A stretch of DNA of 36,774 nucleotides from Blastococcus sp. KM273128 (GTDB lineage Bacteria > Actinomycetota > Actinomycetes > Mycobacteriales > Geodermatophilaceae). A model generated the notes under the pieces. That model worked only from the letters and a program-made list of their open reading frames with translations, was not told where the DNA came from and ran no database searches. Below, in pieces: positions 1 to 7,846 of the stretch (within the stretch, counting starts at the first letter, position 1; every line of letters starts with the position of its first letter). Both the position numbers and the translations under genes were made by a program. The stretch covers positions 1 to 36,774 of the forward strand of contig NZ_SSXA01000039.1 of the NCBI RefSeq assembly GCF_021698975.1. Reading direction: 5' to 3'.

Positions 1-83
1 GGGTCGCTGACCACGGTCTCCACCGGGGCGGCGCCCGCTCCCGCGCCGCCCGCCGCCCCGGTGGAGACCGTGGTCAGCGACCC
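1..83. repeat. 30-bp perfect inverted repeat at the window edge
   Basis: Bases 1-30 are the perfect reverse complement of 54-83, with a 23-base GC-rich loop (31-53). The left arm runs exactly to the first base of the window. It lies inside the open DUF349 frame. Confidence 0.95.
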
Positions 84-1284
84 GTCGCAGTGGGGCCGGG
101 TGGACGAGCAGGGCACCGTCTTCGTGCGCACCGCCGACGGCGAGCGCGAGGTCGGCTCCTGGCAGGCCGGGGACGCCGAAGCGGGGTTGGCCCACTACGG
201 CCGCCGCTACGACGACCTGGCCACCGAGGTCGCGCTGCTCGAGGCGCGGCTCAAGGCGCACACCGGCAACCCGGGCGAGATCAAGGCCAAGGCGGAGGCG
301 CTCGCGTCCTCGATCCCGACCGCCGCCGCGGTCGGCGACCTGGAGGGGCTCGCCGCCCGGGCGCGGGCCATGGTGGCGACCGCCGAGTCCGCCGCCGCGG
401 AGTACCGCGCCGAGAAGGCCGCGGCCCGCGCGGCCCAGGTGGCCCGCAAGGAGGCGCTCGCGGCCGAGGCCGAGCAGATCGCCGCCGAGTCCACGTCGTG
501 GAAGGCCGCCGGCGACCGCCTCAAGGCGATCGTCGAGGAGTGGAAGACCATCCGCGGCATCGACCGGAAGACCGACGACGCCCTGTGGCAGCGCTTCGCC
601 GCCGCCCGGGACGCCTTCGGCCGCCGCCGCGGCGCCCACTTCGCCCAGCTCGACGCCCAGCGCGGCGAGGCCCGGGCGGCGAAGCAGGAGCTGATCAAGG
701 AGGCGCAGCGGCTGTCGACGTCGACCGAGTGGGGGCCCACCAGCGCCGCCATGCGGACGCTGATGGACCGCTGGAAGGCCGTGCCGCGCACCGGCCGCGA
801 CGGCGACGACGACTTGTGGAAGCAGTTCCGCGCCGCGCAGGACGTCTTCTTCAGCGCCCGCGCCGAGCAGGACAAGGCGCGCGACGCCGAGCAGGTCGCC
901 AATCAGCAGGCGAAGGAGCAGCTGCTCGCCGAGGCCGAGCAGCTCGACCCGGGCAAGGACCTCCGCGGCGCGCAGAACGCGCTGCGGAAGATCCAGGAGC
1001 GCTACGACGCCATCGGCCACGTGCCGCGCGCGGTCATGCGCCAGCTCGAGGACCGCATGATGGCCGTCGAGCAGAAGGTCCGCGGCGCCGCCGACGCCGG
1101 CCGGGTGCGCACCGCCCCGGAGAACCCGATGGTCACCTCGATGCGGGCCGCCGTCACCAAGGCCGAGGAGCAGCTGGCCAAGGCCGAGGCCGCGGGCGAC
1201 GAGCGCCGGATCGACGAGGCGCAGGCCAACCTGGCGACCCGCCGGGAGTGGCTGGCCGAGGCGGAGAAGTCCGCCCGCCGCTGA
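1..1284 (+). CDS. DUF349 family protein, 5' end missing
   Basis: Ala/Arg/Glu-rich, largely helical protein with repeated DUF349 units. After a Pro/Ala-rich N-terminal stretch comes the conserved 'WGRVDEQGTVFVRT' block and a 'VGSWQAGDAEAG' block. Two clear DUF349 helical repeats follow, around 'WKTIRGIDRKTDDALWQRF' and 'WKAVPRTGRDGDDDLWKQF', then a weaker third. The frame is open from base 1 with no stop. Family members have a Pro/Ala-rich leader before the WGRVD block, so the true start is probably outside the window. A GTG at 61 is a possible start, but nothing upstream of it looks like a ribosome site. The gene converges on miaB over a strong hairpin. It matches Rv2731 of M. tuberculosis in family and in position near miaB (from memory). 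Its biochemical role is not established. The first 30 bases are the exact reverse complement of 54-83, so the N-terminal codons may be an assembly artefact. Confidence 0.85.
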   Translation, partial: GSLTTVSTGAAPAPAPPAAPVETVVSDPSQWGRVDEQGTVFVRTADGEREVGSWQAGDAEAGLAHYGRRYDDLATEVALLEARLKAHTGNPGEIKAKAEALASSIPTAAAVGDLEGLAARARAMVATAESAAAEYRAEKAAARAAQVARKEALAAEAEQIAAESTSWKAAGDRLKAIVEEWKTIRGIDRKTDDALWQRFAAARDAFGRRRGAHFAQLDAQRGEARAAKQELIKEAQRLSTSTEWGPTSAAMRTLMDRWKAVPRTGRDGDDDLWKQFRAAQDVFFSARAEQDKARDAEQVANQQAKEQLLAEAEQLDPGKDLRGAQNALRKIQERYDAIGHVPRAVMRQLEDRMMAVEQKVRGAADAGRVRTAPENPMVTSMRAAVTKAEEQLAKAEAAGDERRIDEAQANLATRREWLAEAEKSARR

Positions 1285-1292
1285 CAGCCGCA

Positions 1293-1343
1293 CCGACGAC
1301 GACGCCCCCGCCCGGGACTTCCGGGCGGGGGCGTCGTCGTCGG
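1293..1343. terminator. Bidirectional terminator hairpin between DUF349 gene and miaB
   Basis: Perfect 23-bp stem (1293-1315 with 1321-1343) and a 5-base loop (GACTT), placed between two converging stop codons. There is no long U-tract, as is normal for high-GC actinobacteria. It can serve both strands. Confidence 0.9.
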
Positions 1344-1359
1344 ATCGGGCGCCGTCGGG

Positions 1360-2847
1360 TCAGGTGACCGCGCAGCCGGACGCGAGAACCGGCAGCGGAG
1401 CGGGGACGCCCACCTGCGGCATGCCGAGCGAGACGCCCGGCGTGGTGGGCCGGGTGCCGGCCTCGCTCGCGTCCCCGGCGCGGGTGCGCCGGTGGGACAG
1501 CAGCGGGCCGTCGGCGACCAGGTGGTGCGGTGCGGCCTGGGTGACGACGGTCTCGACGACGTCGCCGGGGCGGACGCCGTCGGCTGCCGTGAAGTGGACG
1601 AGGCGCCCGTCGCGGGCCCGGCCGGAGAGCCGGCCGCGCGCGGCGTCCTTGCTGCCCTCGCCGGCGGCGACGAGCAGCTCCACCCGGCGGCCGACCAGCC
1701 GGCGGTTCTCGTCCCAGCTGATCTCGTCCTGCAGCGCGGTGAGCCGGAGGTAGCGCTCCTGCACGACCTCCTTGGGCAGCTGACCGTCCATCTCGGCGGC
1801 CGGCGTTCCAGGGCGCTTGGAGTACTGGAAGGTGAAGGCGCTGGCGAAGCGGGCCCGCCGGACCACCTCCAGCGTCTGCTGGAAGTCCTCCTCGGTCTCG
1901 CCGGGGAAGCCGACGATGATGTCGGTGGTGATCGCGGCGTCGGGCATGGCGGCGCGGACCCGGTCGATGATCCCCAGGTAGCGCTCCTGCCGGTAGGCGC
2001 GGCGCATCCGCTTGAGCACGTCGTCCGACCCCGACTGCAGCGGCATGTGCAGCTGGTGGCAGACCGCCGGCGTCTCGGCCATGGCGGCGATGACGTCGTC
2101 GGTGAACATCGCCGGGTGCGGGCTGGTGAAGCGGACCCGCTCCAGCCCGTCGATGCGGCCGGTGGCCCGCAGCAGGTCGGCGAACGCACCGCGGTCGCCG
2201 AAGTCGCTGCCGTAGCTGTTCACGTTCTGACCGAGCAGCGTCACCTCGAGCACGCCCTGGTCGACCAGCGCCTGCACCTCGGCCAGGATCTCGCCGGGCC
2301 GGCGGTCCTTCTCCTTGCCGCGCAGCGCCGGGACGATGCAGAACGTGCAGGTGTTGTTGCAGCCGACGCTGATCGACACCCAGCCCGAGTGGGCGGAGTC
2401 GCGCTTGGCCGGCAGGGTCGACGGGAAGACCTCGAGCGCCTCGACGATCTCCACCTGCGCCTCGGCGTTGTGCCGGGCGCGGTCGAGCAGCGCGGGCAGC
2501 GAGCCGACGTTGTGCGTGCCGAAGACGACGTCCACCCACGGGGCGCGGCGCACGATCTCGCCCCGGTCCTTCTGCGCCAGGCAGCCACCGACGGCGATCT
2601 GCATGCCGGGACGGGCGTCCTTGACCGGGCGCAGGTGCCCGAGGTTGCCGTACAGGCGGTTGTCGGCGTTCTCGCGCACCGCGCAGGTGTTGAGGACGAC
2701 GACGTCGGCGTCGTCCCCGTCCGCCGCGGCGGTGTAGCCCGCCGCCTCGAGCAGGCCGGAGAGGCGCTCGGAGTCGTGCACGTTCATCTGGCACCCGTAG
2801 GTGCGCACCCGGTAGGTGCGGGCGGGGCTCTGCGCTGCGCTGCTCAT
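1360..2847 (-). CDS. miaB: tRNA-2-methylthio-N6-dimethylallyladenosine synthase MiaB
   Basis: Radical-SAM methylthiotransferase that adds a methylthio group at C2 of i6A37 in tRNAs reading UNN codons. The protein is 495 aa from the ATG chosen here. The N-terminal UPF0004 domain carries the three cysteines of the auxiliary Fe-S cluster (C19 in 'TYGCQMN', C55 in 'LNTCAVRE', C89 in 'VGGCLAQ'). The radical-SAM CxxxCxxC is C163/C167/C170 in '[10 protein letters not shown]'. A TRAM domain follows near the C-terminus ('[13 protein letters not shown]' onward). '[12 protein letters not shown]' separates it from RimO, which is also present in this window. A GTG 33 bases upstream (2880) would add 11 residues. 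Neither start has a good Shine-Dalgarno. The ATG fits the usual short MiaB N-terminus. It is divergent from the DUF2975/XRE operon. Confidence 0.95.
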   Translation of the reverse strand: MSSAAQSPARTYRVRTYGCQMNVHDSERLSGLLEAAGYTAAADGDDADVVVLNTCAVRENADNRLYGNLGHLRPVKDARPGMQIAVGGCLAQKDRGEIVRRAPWVDVVFGTHNVGSLPALLDRARHNAEAQVEIVEALEVFPSTLPAKRDSAHSGWVSISVGCNNTCTFCIVPALRGKEKDRRPGEILAEVQALVDQGVLEVTLLGQNVNSYGSDFGDRGAFADLLRATGRIDGLERVRFTSPHPAMFTDDVIAAMAETPAVCHQLHMPLQSGSDDVLKRMRRAYRQERYLGIIDRVRAAMPDAAITTDIIVGFPGETEEDFQQTLEVVRRARFASAFTFQYSKRPGTPAAEMDGQLPKEVVQERYLRLTALQDEISWDENRRLVGRRVELLVAAGEGSKDAARGRLSGRARDGRLVHFTAADGVRPGDVVETVVTQAAPHHLVADGPLLSHRRTRAGDASEAGTRPTTPGVSLGMPQVGVPAPLPVLASGCAVT

Positions 2848-2876
2848 GACAGGAGGAAGGGTACGTCGCGGCGAGC

Positions 2877-2920
2877 ACAACGATTGTCGTTGTTATCGGG
2901 AATCGATATGTTCGGCGGCA
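2877..2920 (+). promoter_or_regulatory. Promoter with two overlapping inverted repeats (DUF2975/XRE operon)
   Basis: A plausible -35 TTGTCG (2885-2890) and -10 TATGTT (2907-2912), 16 bp apart, place transcription start at the ATG at 2920. ACAACGA-N3-TCGTTGT (2877-2893) overlaps the -35. TATCG-N5-CGATA (2894-2908) fills the spacer and touches the -10. This is a natural layout for repression by the XRE protein encoded downstream. The binding role is inference. Confidence 0.6.
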
Positions 2921-3546
2921 TGAGGACCAGCCGCCCCTTCCTCGGCCGCACGGGCACGAACCTGGGCGCCGCCGTCCTGTTCGTCGTCGCCGCCGTCGCG
3001 CTCCTCACCGCGGTGGTGCTGCCGGTCAACCAGCTCACCCAGCCGGGCGGGAGCGTCACCGTGCAGGTCGCGGAACCGGACGACGACCGGTCGCTCGACC
3101 TGGCCGGCCTCCCCGAGGGCGTGTGGGTCGTCGACTCGACGTCCGAGTCGCAGCTGTTCGCCGCCGACCTGCCGGCCGGGCTGCGGGCGCTCACGGAGCT
3201 ACCGGCCTCGCTCCACGCGATCGCCGTCGCGGTCGGGGCGTGGCTGCTCGCCCGGCTGCTCTGGTCCATCCACGACGGGCACGCCTTCGACCGGCGCAAC
3301 CCCGGGCGACTGGCCGGCCTGGCCGCGGCCGTCGTGCTCGGCGGCCTGGTCGTGCCGATGGCCGAGGGGGTGGTCGCGACGACCGTGCTGGAGCACCTCG
3401 ACCTGGCCGGGCCCGGCTCGCCGCTGGTGCTGTTCGAGGTGACGCTCTCGCTGACGCCGATCGGGCTGGCGCTCGCCCTCCTCGCCGCCGCCGAGGCCTT
3501 CCGCCGCGGGCGCGCGCTGGAGGACGAGGTCGAGGGGCTGGTGTGA
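2920..3546 (+). CDS. DUF2975-like four-helix membrane protein
   Basis: 208 aa with four predicted membrane spans: about residues 14-36, a second around 'HAIAVAVGAWLLARLLW', a third around 'LAAAVVLGGLVVPM', and a fourth around 'PIGLALALLAAAEAF'. An extracytoplasmic loop of about 50 residues lies between spans 1 and 2. Size, topology and the 'IHDGHAFDRRNPGRL' loop before the third span resemble DUF2975 proteins. In Firmicutes and actinobacteria these are usually paired with a small XRE regulator (B. subtilis YoaS/YozG is a remembered example). Here the stop overlaps the start of just such a regulator. The ATG at 2920 is preferred over the in-frame ATG at 2908 because a TATGTT box ends exactly 7 bases before it. 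Molecular function is unknown. A membrane partner that controls or is controlled by the regulator is inference. Confidence 0.75.
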   Translation: MRTSRPFLGRTGTNLGAAVLFVVAAVALLTAVVLPVNQLTQPGGSVTVQVAEPDDDRSLDLAGLPEGVWVVDSTSESQLFAADLPAGLRALTELPASLHAIAVAVGAWLLARLLWSIHDGHAFDRRNPGRLAGLAAAVVLGGLVVPMAEGVVATTVLEHLDLAGPGSPLVLFEVTLSLTPIGLALALLAAAEAFRRGRALEDEVEGLV

Positions 3547-3812
3547 GCCCCCGTCGCGACGGGCCGGCGCCCGACGACGACGCCGGCCACCGGGTGGTCT
3601 GCCACCTCGACCGGCTGCTGGAAGAGCGGGGCATGACCCTCGTCGAGCTCTCCGAGCGGGTCGGCGTCTCGGTGGTCAACCTCTCGGTGCTCAAGAACGG
3701 GCGGGCGCGCGCGGTCCGTTTCTCCACGCTCACCGCGGTCTGCGACGCGCTCGGCTGCCAGCCGGGCGAGCTCTTCTCCGTCTCACCCGAACGGGCGGAC
3801 TCCGTCGGCTGA
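3543..3812 (+). CDS. XRE-family (Cro/CI-type) transcriptional regulator, YozG-like
   Basis: 89-aa protein that is almost entirely a helix-turn-helix domain: '[20 protein letters not shown]', '[19 protein letters not shown]', then '[19 protein letters not shown]'. This is the standard compact XRE regulator found beside DUF2975 proteins. The GTG start overlaps the upstream stop (GTGTGA), which indicates translational coupling. The likely target is its own operon promoter, where two inverted repeats flank the -10. An unstructured tail of about 10 residues ends the protein. Assignment to the XRE fold is firm. The pairing function is inferred from context. Confidence 0.85.
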   Translation: MSPRRDGPAPDDDAGHRVVCHLDRLLEERGMTLVELSERVGVSVVNLSVLKNGRARAVRFSTLTAVCDALGCQPGELFSVSPERADSVG

Positions 3813-3881
3813 CCCCCCGGCCCGCCTGCGTTCGTTACGCCTTCGTGATCCCACGGTGCGGGAACCGCGACCTCCCGCCCT

Positions 3882-3887
3882 TAGGGT
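3882..3887 (+). promoter_or_regulatory. -10 box of gluA (leaderless)
   Basis: TAGGGT ends 7 bases before the gluA GTG at 3895, placing transcription start at or next to the start codon. No clear -35 was recognised. Confidence 0.55.
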
Positions 3888-3894
3888 CCCCAGG

Positions 3895-4650
3895 GTGACC
3901 AGCCGTCCGAACGGAGAGCCTCTCGTCCGCCTGTCCGGCGTCAACAAGTGGTTCGGCGAACTGCACGTCCTGCAGGACATCGACCTGGAGATCGCCCGCG
4001 GCGAGGTGGTCGTCGTCATCGGCCCCTCGGGGTCGGGCAAGTCGACCCTGTGCCGGGCGATCAACCGCCTCGAGTCGATCGAGAAGGGCGAGATCACCAT
4101 CGACGGCGAGCGGCTGCCCGACGAGGGCAAGGAGCTCGCCCGGCTGCGCGCCGACGTCGGCATGGTGTTCCAGAGCTTCAACCTCTTCGCGCACAAGACG
4201 ATCCTCGAGAACGTCACCCTCGGGCCGATCAAGGTGCGCAAGCGCTCCAAAGCCGACGCCGAGAAGCGGGCCCGCGAACTGCTGGACCGGGTGGGTGTCG
4301 GCGCGCAGGCGGACAAGTACCCCGCCCAGCTCTCCGGCGGACAGCAGCAGCGGGTGGCCATCGCGCGTGCGCTCGCGATGGACCCCAAGGTCATGCTGTT
4401 CGACGAGCCGACGTCGGCACTGGACCCGGAGATGATCAGCGAGGTCCTCGACGTCATGGTCGGCCTGGCCGCCGAGGGGATGACGATGATCGTCGTCACC
4501 CACGAGATGGGCTTCGCGCGGAAGGCGGCCAACCGCGTCGTCTTCATGGACGGCGGCCGGGTCGTGGAGTCCGCCGACCCCGAGACGTTCTTCAGCACCC
4601 CGAGCTCCGACCGGGCCAAGGACTTCCTGTCCAAGATCCTGAACCACTGA
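3895..4650 (+). CDS. gluA: Amino-acid (glutamate-type) ABC transporter ATP-binding protein GluA
   Basis: 251-aa ATPase that powers the importer encoded by the next three genes, acting on the inner face of the membrane. Walker [10 protein letters not shown] (residues 43-51), Q-loop 'MVFQSFNLF', signature LSGGQ (146-150), Walker B 'VMLFDEP' (about 166-172), D-loop 'SALD' and H-loop His203 are all present. The family is the polar amino-acid uptake group (GlnQ/GluA). The GTG at 3895 is chosen because of the -10 box 7 bases upstream and because the ABC core begins only about 10 residues in. The gene starts a four-gene operon with the order gluABCD, as in Corynebacterium and Streptomyces. Glutamate as substrate rests on gene order and homology only. 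Confidence 0.92.
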   Translation: MTSRPNGEPLVRLSGVNKWFGELHVLQDIDLEIARGEVVVVIGPSGSGKSTLCRAINRLESIEKGEITIDGERLPDEGKELARLRADVGMVFQSFNLFAHKTILENVTLGPIKVRKRSKADAEKRARELLDRVGVGAQADKYPAQLSGGQQQRVAIARALAMDPKVMLFDEPTSALDPEMISEVLDVMVGLAAEGMTMIVVTHEMGFARKAANRVVFMDGGRVVESADPETFFSTPSSDRAKDFLSKILNH

Positions 4651-4673
4651 CCGTTCCTACGGAAGGACAGCAC

Positions 4674-5570
4674 ATGCGCACCACCCGCTACGCCGCCTCG
4701 CTCGCGGCCCTCGGCCTCATGCTCGCCGCCTGCGGCGGCAGCGAGGCCGGCAACCAGGCCGAGGACGCCGCCGACTCGAACGTCGAGGTCCAGGAGGAGG
4801 TCGACTTCGAGGCGGGTACCACGATGGCCGAGCTCGCCGAGGCGGGCTCCATGACCGTCGGCACCAAGTTCGACCAGCCCGGGTTCGGTCTGCTGAACCC
4901 CAACACCGAGACCCCCGAGGGCTTCGACGTCGAGATCGCGAAGCTGATCGCCGCCGAGCTCGGCATCGCGCCCGAGGACATCGAGTGGACCGAGACCGTC
5001 TCGGCCAACCGCGAGCCCTTCCTGCAGAACGGTCAGGTCGACATGGTGGTGGCGACGTACACCATCAACGACGCCCGCAAGGAGCTGATCGACTTCGCCG
5101 GGCCCTACTACGAGGCCGGTCAGGACATCATGGTCGCCGCCGGCAACCCGGAGGGCATCGAGGGTCCCGAAGACCTGGCGGGCAAGAACGTCTGCTCGGT
5201 CGAGGGCTCCACGCCGGCGCAGAACATCCGGGACAACTACCCGGAGGCGACCCTCACGCTGTTCGACGTCTACTCCAAGTGCGCCGACGCCCTGGCCAAC
5301 GGCCAGGTCGACGCCGTGACCACGGACAACGTCATCCTCACCGGCCTGGTCGCCGGCAGCGACGGCGCCTTCGAGCTCGTCGGCAACCCCTTCACCGAGG
5401 AGCCGTACGGCATCGGCGTGCCGAAGGGTGACGACGAGTTCCGCGCGTTCATCAACGACACGCTCGAGGAGGCCTACGAGAGCGGCGCCTGGGCCGACGC
5501 CTGGGACCGCACCGCCGGCGCCATCAGCGGCCAGGAGGCTCCCGAGCCGCCGGCCGTCGACCGCTACTGA
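4674..5570 (+). CDS. gluB: Glutamate-type ABC transporter substrate-binding lipoprotein GluB
   Basis: 298-aa extracytoplasmic solute-binding protein. It has a short N-terminal signal with a lipobox 'LAAC' whose lipid-modified Cys is residue 20. An acidic linker follows, then a type-2 periplasmic binding domain ('MTVGTKFDQPGFGLLNP', 'GFDVEIAKLIAAELG', 'VDMVVATYTINDARKE', 'DFAGPYYEAGQDIMV', 'DAVTTDNVILTGL'). This is the SBP_bac_3 amino-acid group. The ribosome site GGAAGG lies 8-10 bases before the ATG. It sits 23 bases after gluA. The strong hairpin just after its stop may protect this upstream message, consistent with binding proteins being needed in excess over permeases. Confidence 0.93.
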   Translation: MRTTRYAASLAALGLMLAACGGSEAGNQAEDAADSNVEVQEEVDFEAGTTMAELAEAGSMTVGTKFDQPGFGLLNPNTETPEGFDVEIAKLIAAELGIAPEDIEWTETVSANREPFLQNGQVDMVVATYTINDARKELIDFAGPYYEAGQDIMVAAGNPEGIEGPEDLAGKNVCSVEGSTPAQNIRDNYPEATLTLFDVYSKCADALANGQVDAVTTDNVILTGLVAGSDGAFELVGNPFTEEPYGIGVPKGDDEFRAFINDTLEEAYESGAWADAWDRTAGAISGQEAPEPPAVDRY

Positions 5571-5577
5571 GAACCCC

Positions 5578-5615
5578 CGGCGCTGCGGGGCGGGAGTCCC
5601 CGCCCCGCAGCGCCG
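5578..5615 (+). promoter_or_regulatory. Intercistronic hairpin between gluB and gluC
   Basis: Perfect 17-bp stem (5578-5594 with 5599-5615) and a 4-base loop, starting 7 bases after the gluB stop and ending before the gluC ribosome site. It may partly terminate transcription or stabilise the 3' end of the gluAB message, lowering permease output relative to GluB. The structure is seen; the role is inferred. Confidence 0.75.
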
Positions 5616-5644
5616 CTCCATGACCAGCCCCGAGAGGAGGCGGC

Positions 5645-6292
5645 GTGCAGTTCCTCGCTGACAACTTCGACCTGCTGTGGGACGCGTTCCTGACGACGCT
5701 GAGCCTGTCGCTGCTCGCCGGCCTGCTCGCGCTGGTGCTGGGCACGCTCCTGGCCGCCGCACGGGTCAGCCCGATCCCGCCGCTGCGCGGCCTGGCCAGC
5801 TTCTACGTCGAGACCTTCCGCAACACCCCGCTGACGGTGGTCTTCTTCTTCCTTATCTTCGGCCTGCCGCAGATCGACTTCATCCTCGGCTTCTACACCG
5901 GGGCTGTGCTGTCCCTCGGGCTCTACACCGCGGCGTTCGTCTGCGAGGCGGTGCGCTCGGGGATCAACTCGGTCTCGACCGGTCAGGCCGAGGCGTCCCG
6001 CGCCATCGGCCTCACCTTCGGGCAGTCGCTGCGCGAGGTCGTGCTCCCGCAGGCGTTCCGGACCGTGGTCCCGCCGCTGGGCAACGTCTTCATCGCGATG
6101 GTCAAGAACAGCTCCATCGCCGCGGGCTTCGCCACGAGCGAGCTCAGCTCCCTACTCCCCCGCCTGGTCAACGCCGACGCCGGGCAGCTCACCGCCGTCC
6201 TGCTGGGGGTCGTGATCGCCTACATGATCATCACGTTGCCGCTCGCCTTCGGCGTGCACCGCCTGGAGCGACGGGTGGCGATCCTGCGATGA
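5645..6292 (+). CDS. gluC: Glutamate-type ABC transporter permease GluC
   Basis: 215-aa inner-membrane permease of the HisM/GlnP family. About five membrane spans begin with 'LSLSLLAGLLALVLGTLLAAA'. The cytoplasmic EAA loop, which docks the ATPase, is the segment 'EASRAIGLTFGQSLREVVLP'. The 'ETFRNTPLTVVFFF' segment after span 1 is typical of amino-acid permeases. A strong ribosome site (GAGGAGG) precedes the GTG start. The stop overlaps the gluD ATG (ATGA), so the two permeases are translationally coupled and probably form the heterodimeric pore. Confidence 0.92.
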   Translation: MQFLADNFDLLWDAFLTTLSLSLLAGLLALVLGTLLAAARVSPIPPLRGLASFYVETFRNTPLTVVFFFLIFGLPQIDFILGFYTGAVLSLGLYTAAFVCEAVRSGINSVSTGQAEASRAIGLTFGQSLREVVLPQAFRTVVPPLGNVFIAMVKNSSIAAGFATSELSSLLPRLVNADAGQLTAVLLGVVIAYMIITLPLAFGVHRLERRVAILR

Positions 6293-7194
6293 CCACGCCG
6301 GTCCTCTTCGACATCCCCGGCCCCAGGGCGCGCGCCCGCATCCGGATCGGTACCGGGATCGGGATCCTGCTGATCCTGGGGATCCTCGCCGTGGTCCTCG
6401 TCAGGCTGGCCGGCAACGGTCAGCTCGAGGCGCAGCGCTGGGCCGTGCTGTTCGACGCGCGCACCGGCGTCCCGCAGACGTTGGGGCGCGCGCTGGTCAA
6501 CACGCTGCAGGTCGCCGCTGTCGGCATGGTCGTGGCCACCCTCCTGGGACTGCTGCTGGCCGTCGGACGCCTGTCCGACCACCGTCCGGTCCGCTGGCTG
6601 GTCGGCACCTACATCGAGTTCTTCCGAGCCATCCCGCTGCTGGTCGTCATCTTCGCGCTGTACTTCGTGCTGCCGAAGTACGACATCGAGCTCTCCGCCT
6701 TCCAGGCGCTCGCCGGCGGGCTCATCCTCTACAACTCGGCGGTCCTCGCCGAGATCTTCCGCGCGGGCATCCTGTCGATCGACAAGGGCCAGCGCGAGGC
6801 CGCCTTCGGCATCGGGATGCGCAAGTACCAGGTGATGTCTCTGGTACTGCTCCCCCAGGCCACCCGGCGCATGCTGCCGGTGCTCATCGCGCAGCTGGTG
6901 GTCCTGCTGAAGGACAGCTCGCTGGGCTTCATCATCGGCTACTTCGAGCTGCTCCGAGGTGCGCGCAGCCTCGTGGAGTTCTTCTCCCTGAGCTTCGGCA
7001 ACCAGTACACCTTCCAGCTCTACGTCGCCGCCGGCCTGATCTACATCGTCATCAACGTGCTGCTGTCACAGCTGGCGAACCTGGTCGAGCGCCGGACCCG
7101 CCGGAGGCCCACGACCGCTGGCACCCAGGCCATGGAGCTGCCCGCCGACGTCCAGATGGGTCAGGGCGGAGGGGCTGCGGCTTCACCCCGCTGA
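6289..7194 (+). CDS. gluD: Glutamate-type ABC transporter permease GluD
   Basis: 301-aa second permease. It has an extra N-terminal span ('IGILLILGILAVVLV') before the permease core ('LVNTLQVAAVGMVVATLLG', 'EFFRAIPLLVVIFALYFVL'). The EAA loop is 'EAAFGIGMRKYQVMSLVLLP'. A long hydrophilic C-terminal tail after the last span is rich in Arg, Gly and Ala. The start overlaps the gluC stop by four bases. This is the last gene of the glu operon. I see no clear terminator in the 86 bases downstream. Confidence 0.92.
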   Translation: MTTPVLFDIPGPRARARIRIGTGIGILLILGILAVVLVRLAGNGQLEAQRWAVLFDARTGVPQTLGRALVNTLQVAAVGMVVATLLGLLLAVGRLSDHRPVRWLVGTYIEFFRAIPLLVVIFALYFVLPKYDIELSAFQALAGGLILYNSAVLAEIFRAGILSIDKGQREAAFGIGMRKYQVMSLVLLPQATRRMLPVLIAQLVVLLKDSSLGFIIGYFELLRGARSLVEFFSLSFGNQYTFQLYVAAGLIYIVINVLLSQLANLVERRTRRRPTTAGTQAMELPADVQMGQGGGAAASPR

Positions 7195-7280
7195 CCTGCG
7201 TTTTCTCGTCCGACACACTCGTCCCAGCCGGGCGCGCCGGACGGGCTCGAGGCGGAACGGTCACGACACTGGTCGGCACG

Positions 7281-7763
7281 ATGGAGACGATGCACGCGGC
7301 GGGGCGCCGCAACCTGCCCCCGGTCCCCCGGACCTCTGCCGAGACGATCCCGCCCGCCGAGCAGACGGCCGCCCCGACGGTCCTCGACGGCACTGCCCTG
7401 CTCGACGACGCCGCCCTGCTCGATGCGGGTCAGGAGTTCGTGGCCCGGCTGCGCGCCGCGGCCCCCGCCTTCGCCGACGCGGCCGGCGCGGAGAGCGCCG
7501 TCGTCCGGGAGGTCGTGCCGCCCGCGCGGCACCGTCGCTCGCGCTGCCGGGTGGTGTTCCGCCACCCGGACGGCACCGAGACCGACCTGACCTTCGTCGG
7601 CGAACGGCGGCGTCCGGGTGCTCCGTCGGCCGGCGAGCTGGACGTGGAGATCACCCGGTGGCTCGCCGACGGCCAGCGCCGGGACCCCGCCTGGCTGGTG
7701 GACGACGAGGAGGCCCCCGACGGGCTGGCCGTCGACGTGACCGCCTGGCTCGCCACCGGCTGA
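7281..7763 (+). CDS. Hypothetical protein, 160 aa
   Basis: I do not recognise this protein. It starts with a Pro/Thr-rich, probably disordered segment (residues 1-40). An acidic Ala/Leu-rich helical part follows. Then comes a likely beta-rich patch ('RSRCRVVFRHPDGTETDLTF') and an acidic end with several Trp. There is no signal peptide or membrane span, so it is probably cytoplasmic. Support for coding: strong G/C bias at third codon positions, a stop followed 24 bases later by a terminator hairpin, and a nearby GACACT box (7265-7270). Support against: no recognised family and no clear ribosome site before the ATG at 7281. It lies between the glu operon and the converging recX. Confidence 0.65.
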   Translation: METMHAAGRRNLPPVPRTSAETIPPAEQTAAPTVLDGTALLDDAALLDAGQEFVARLRAAAPAFADAAGAESAVVREVVPPARHRRSRCRVVFRHPDGTETDLTFVGERRRPGAPSAGELDVEITRWLADGQRRDPAWLVDDEEAPDGLAVDVTAWLATG

Positions 7764-7787
7764 CCCGGCCGCGACGGCAGAGACGCG

Positions 7788-7820
7788 ACGAGGCGGCCCG
7801 GGGGAACCGGGCCGCCTCGT
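7788..7820. terminator. Bidirectional terminator between the 160-aa gene and recX
   Basis: Perfect 14-bp stem (7788-7801 with 7807-7820) and a 5-base loop between converging stop codons at 7763 and 7847. Confidence 0.85.
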
Positions 7821-7846
7821 GTCGTGTCGGGGTGAGGTGCGGCCCC

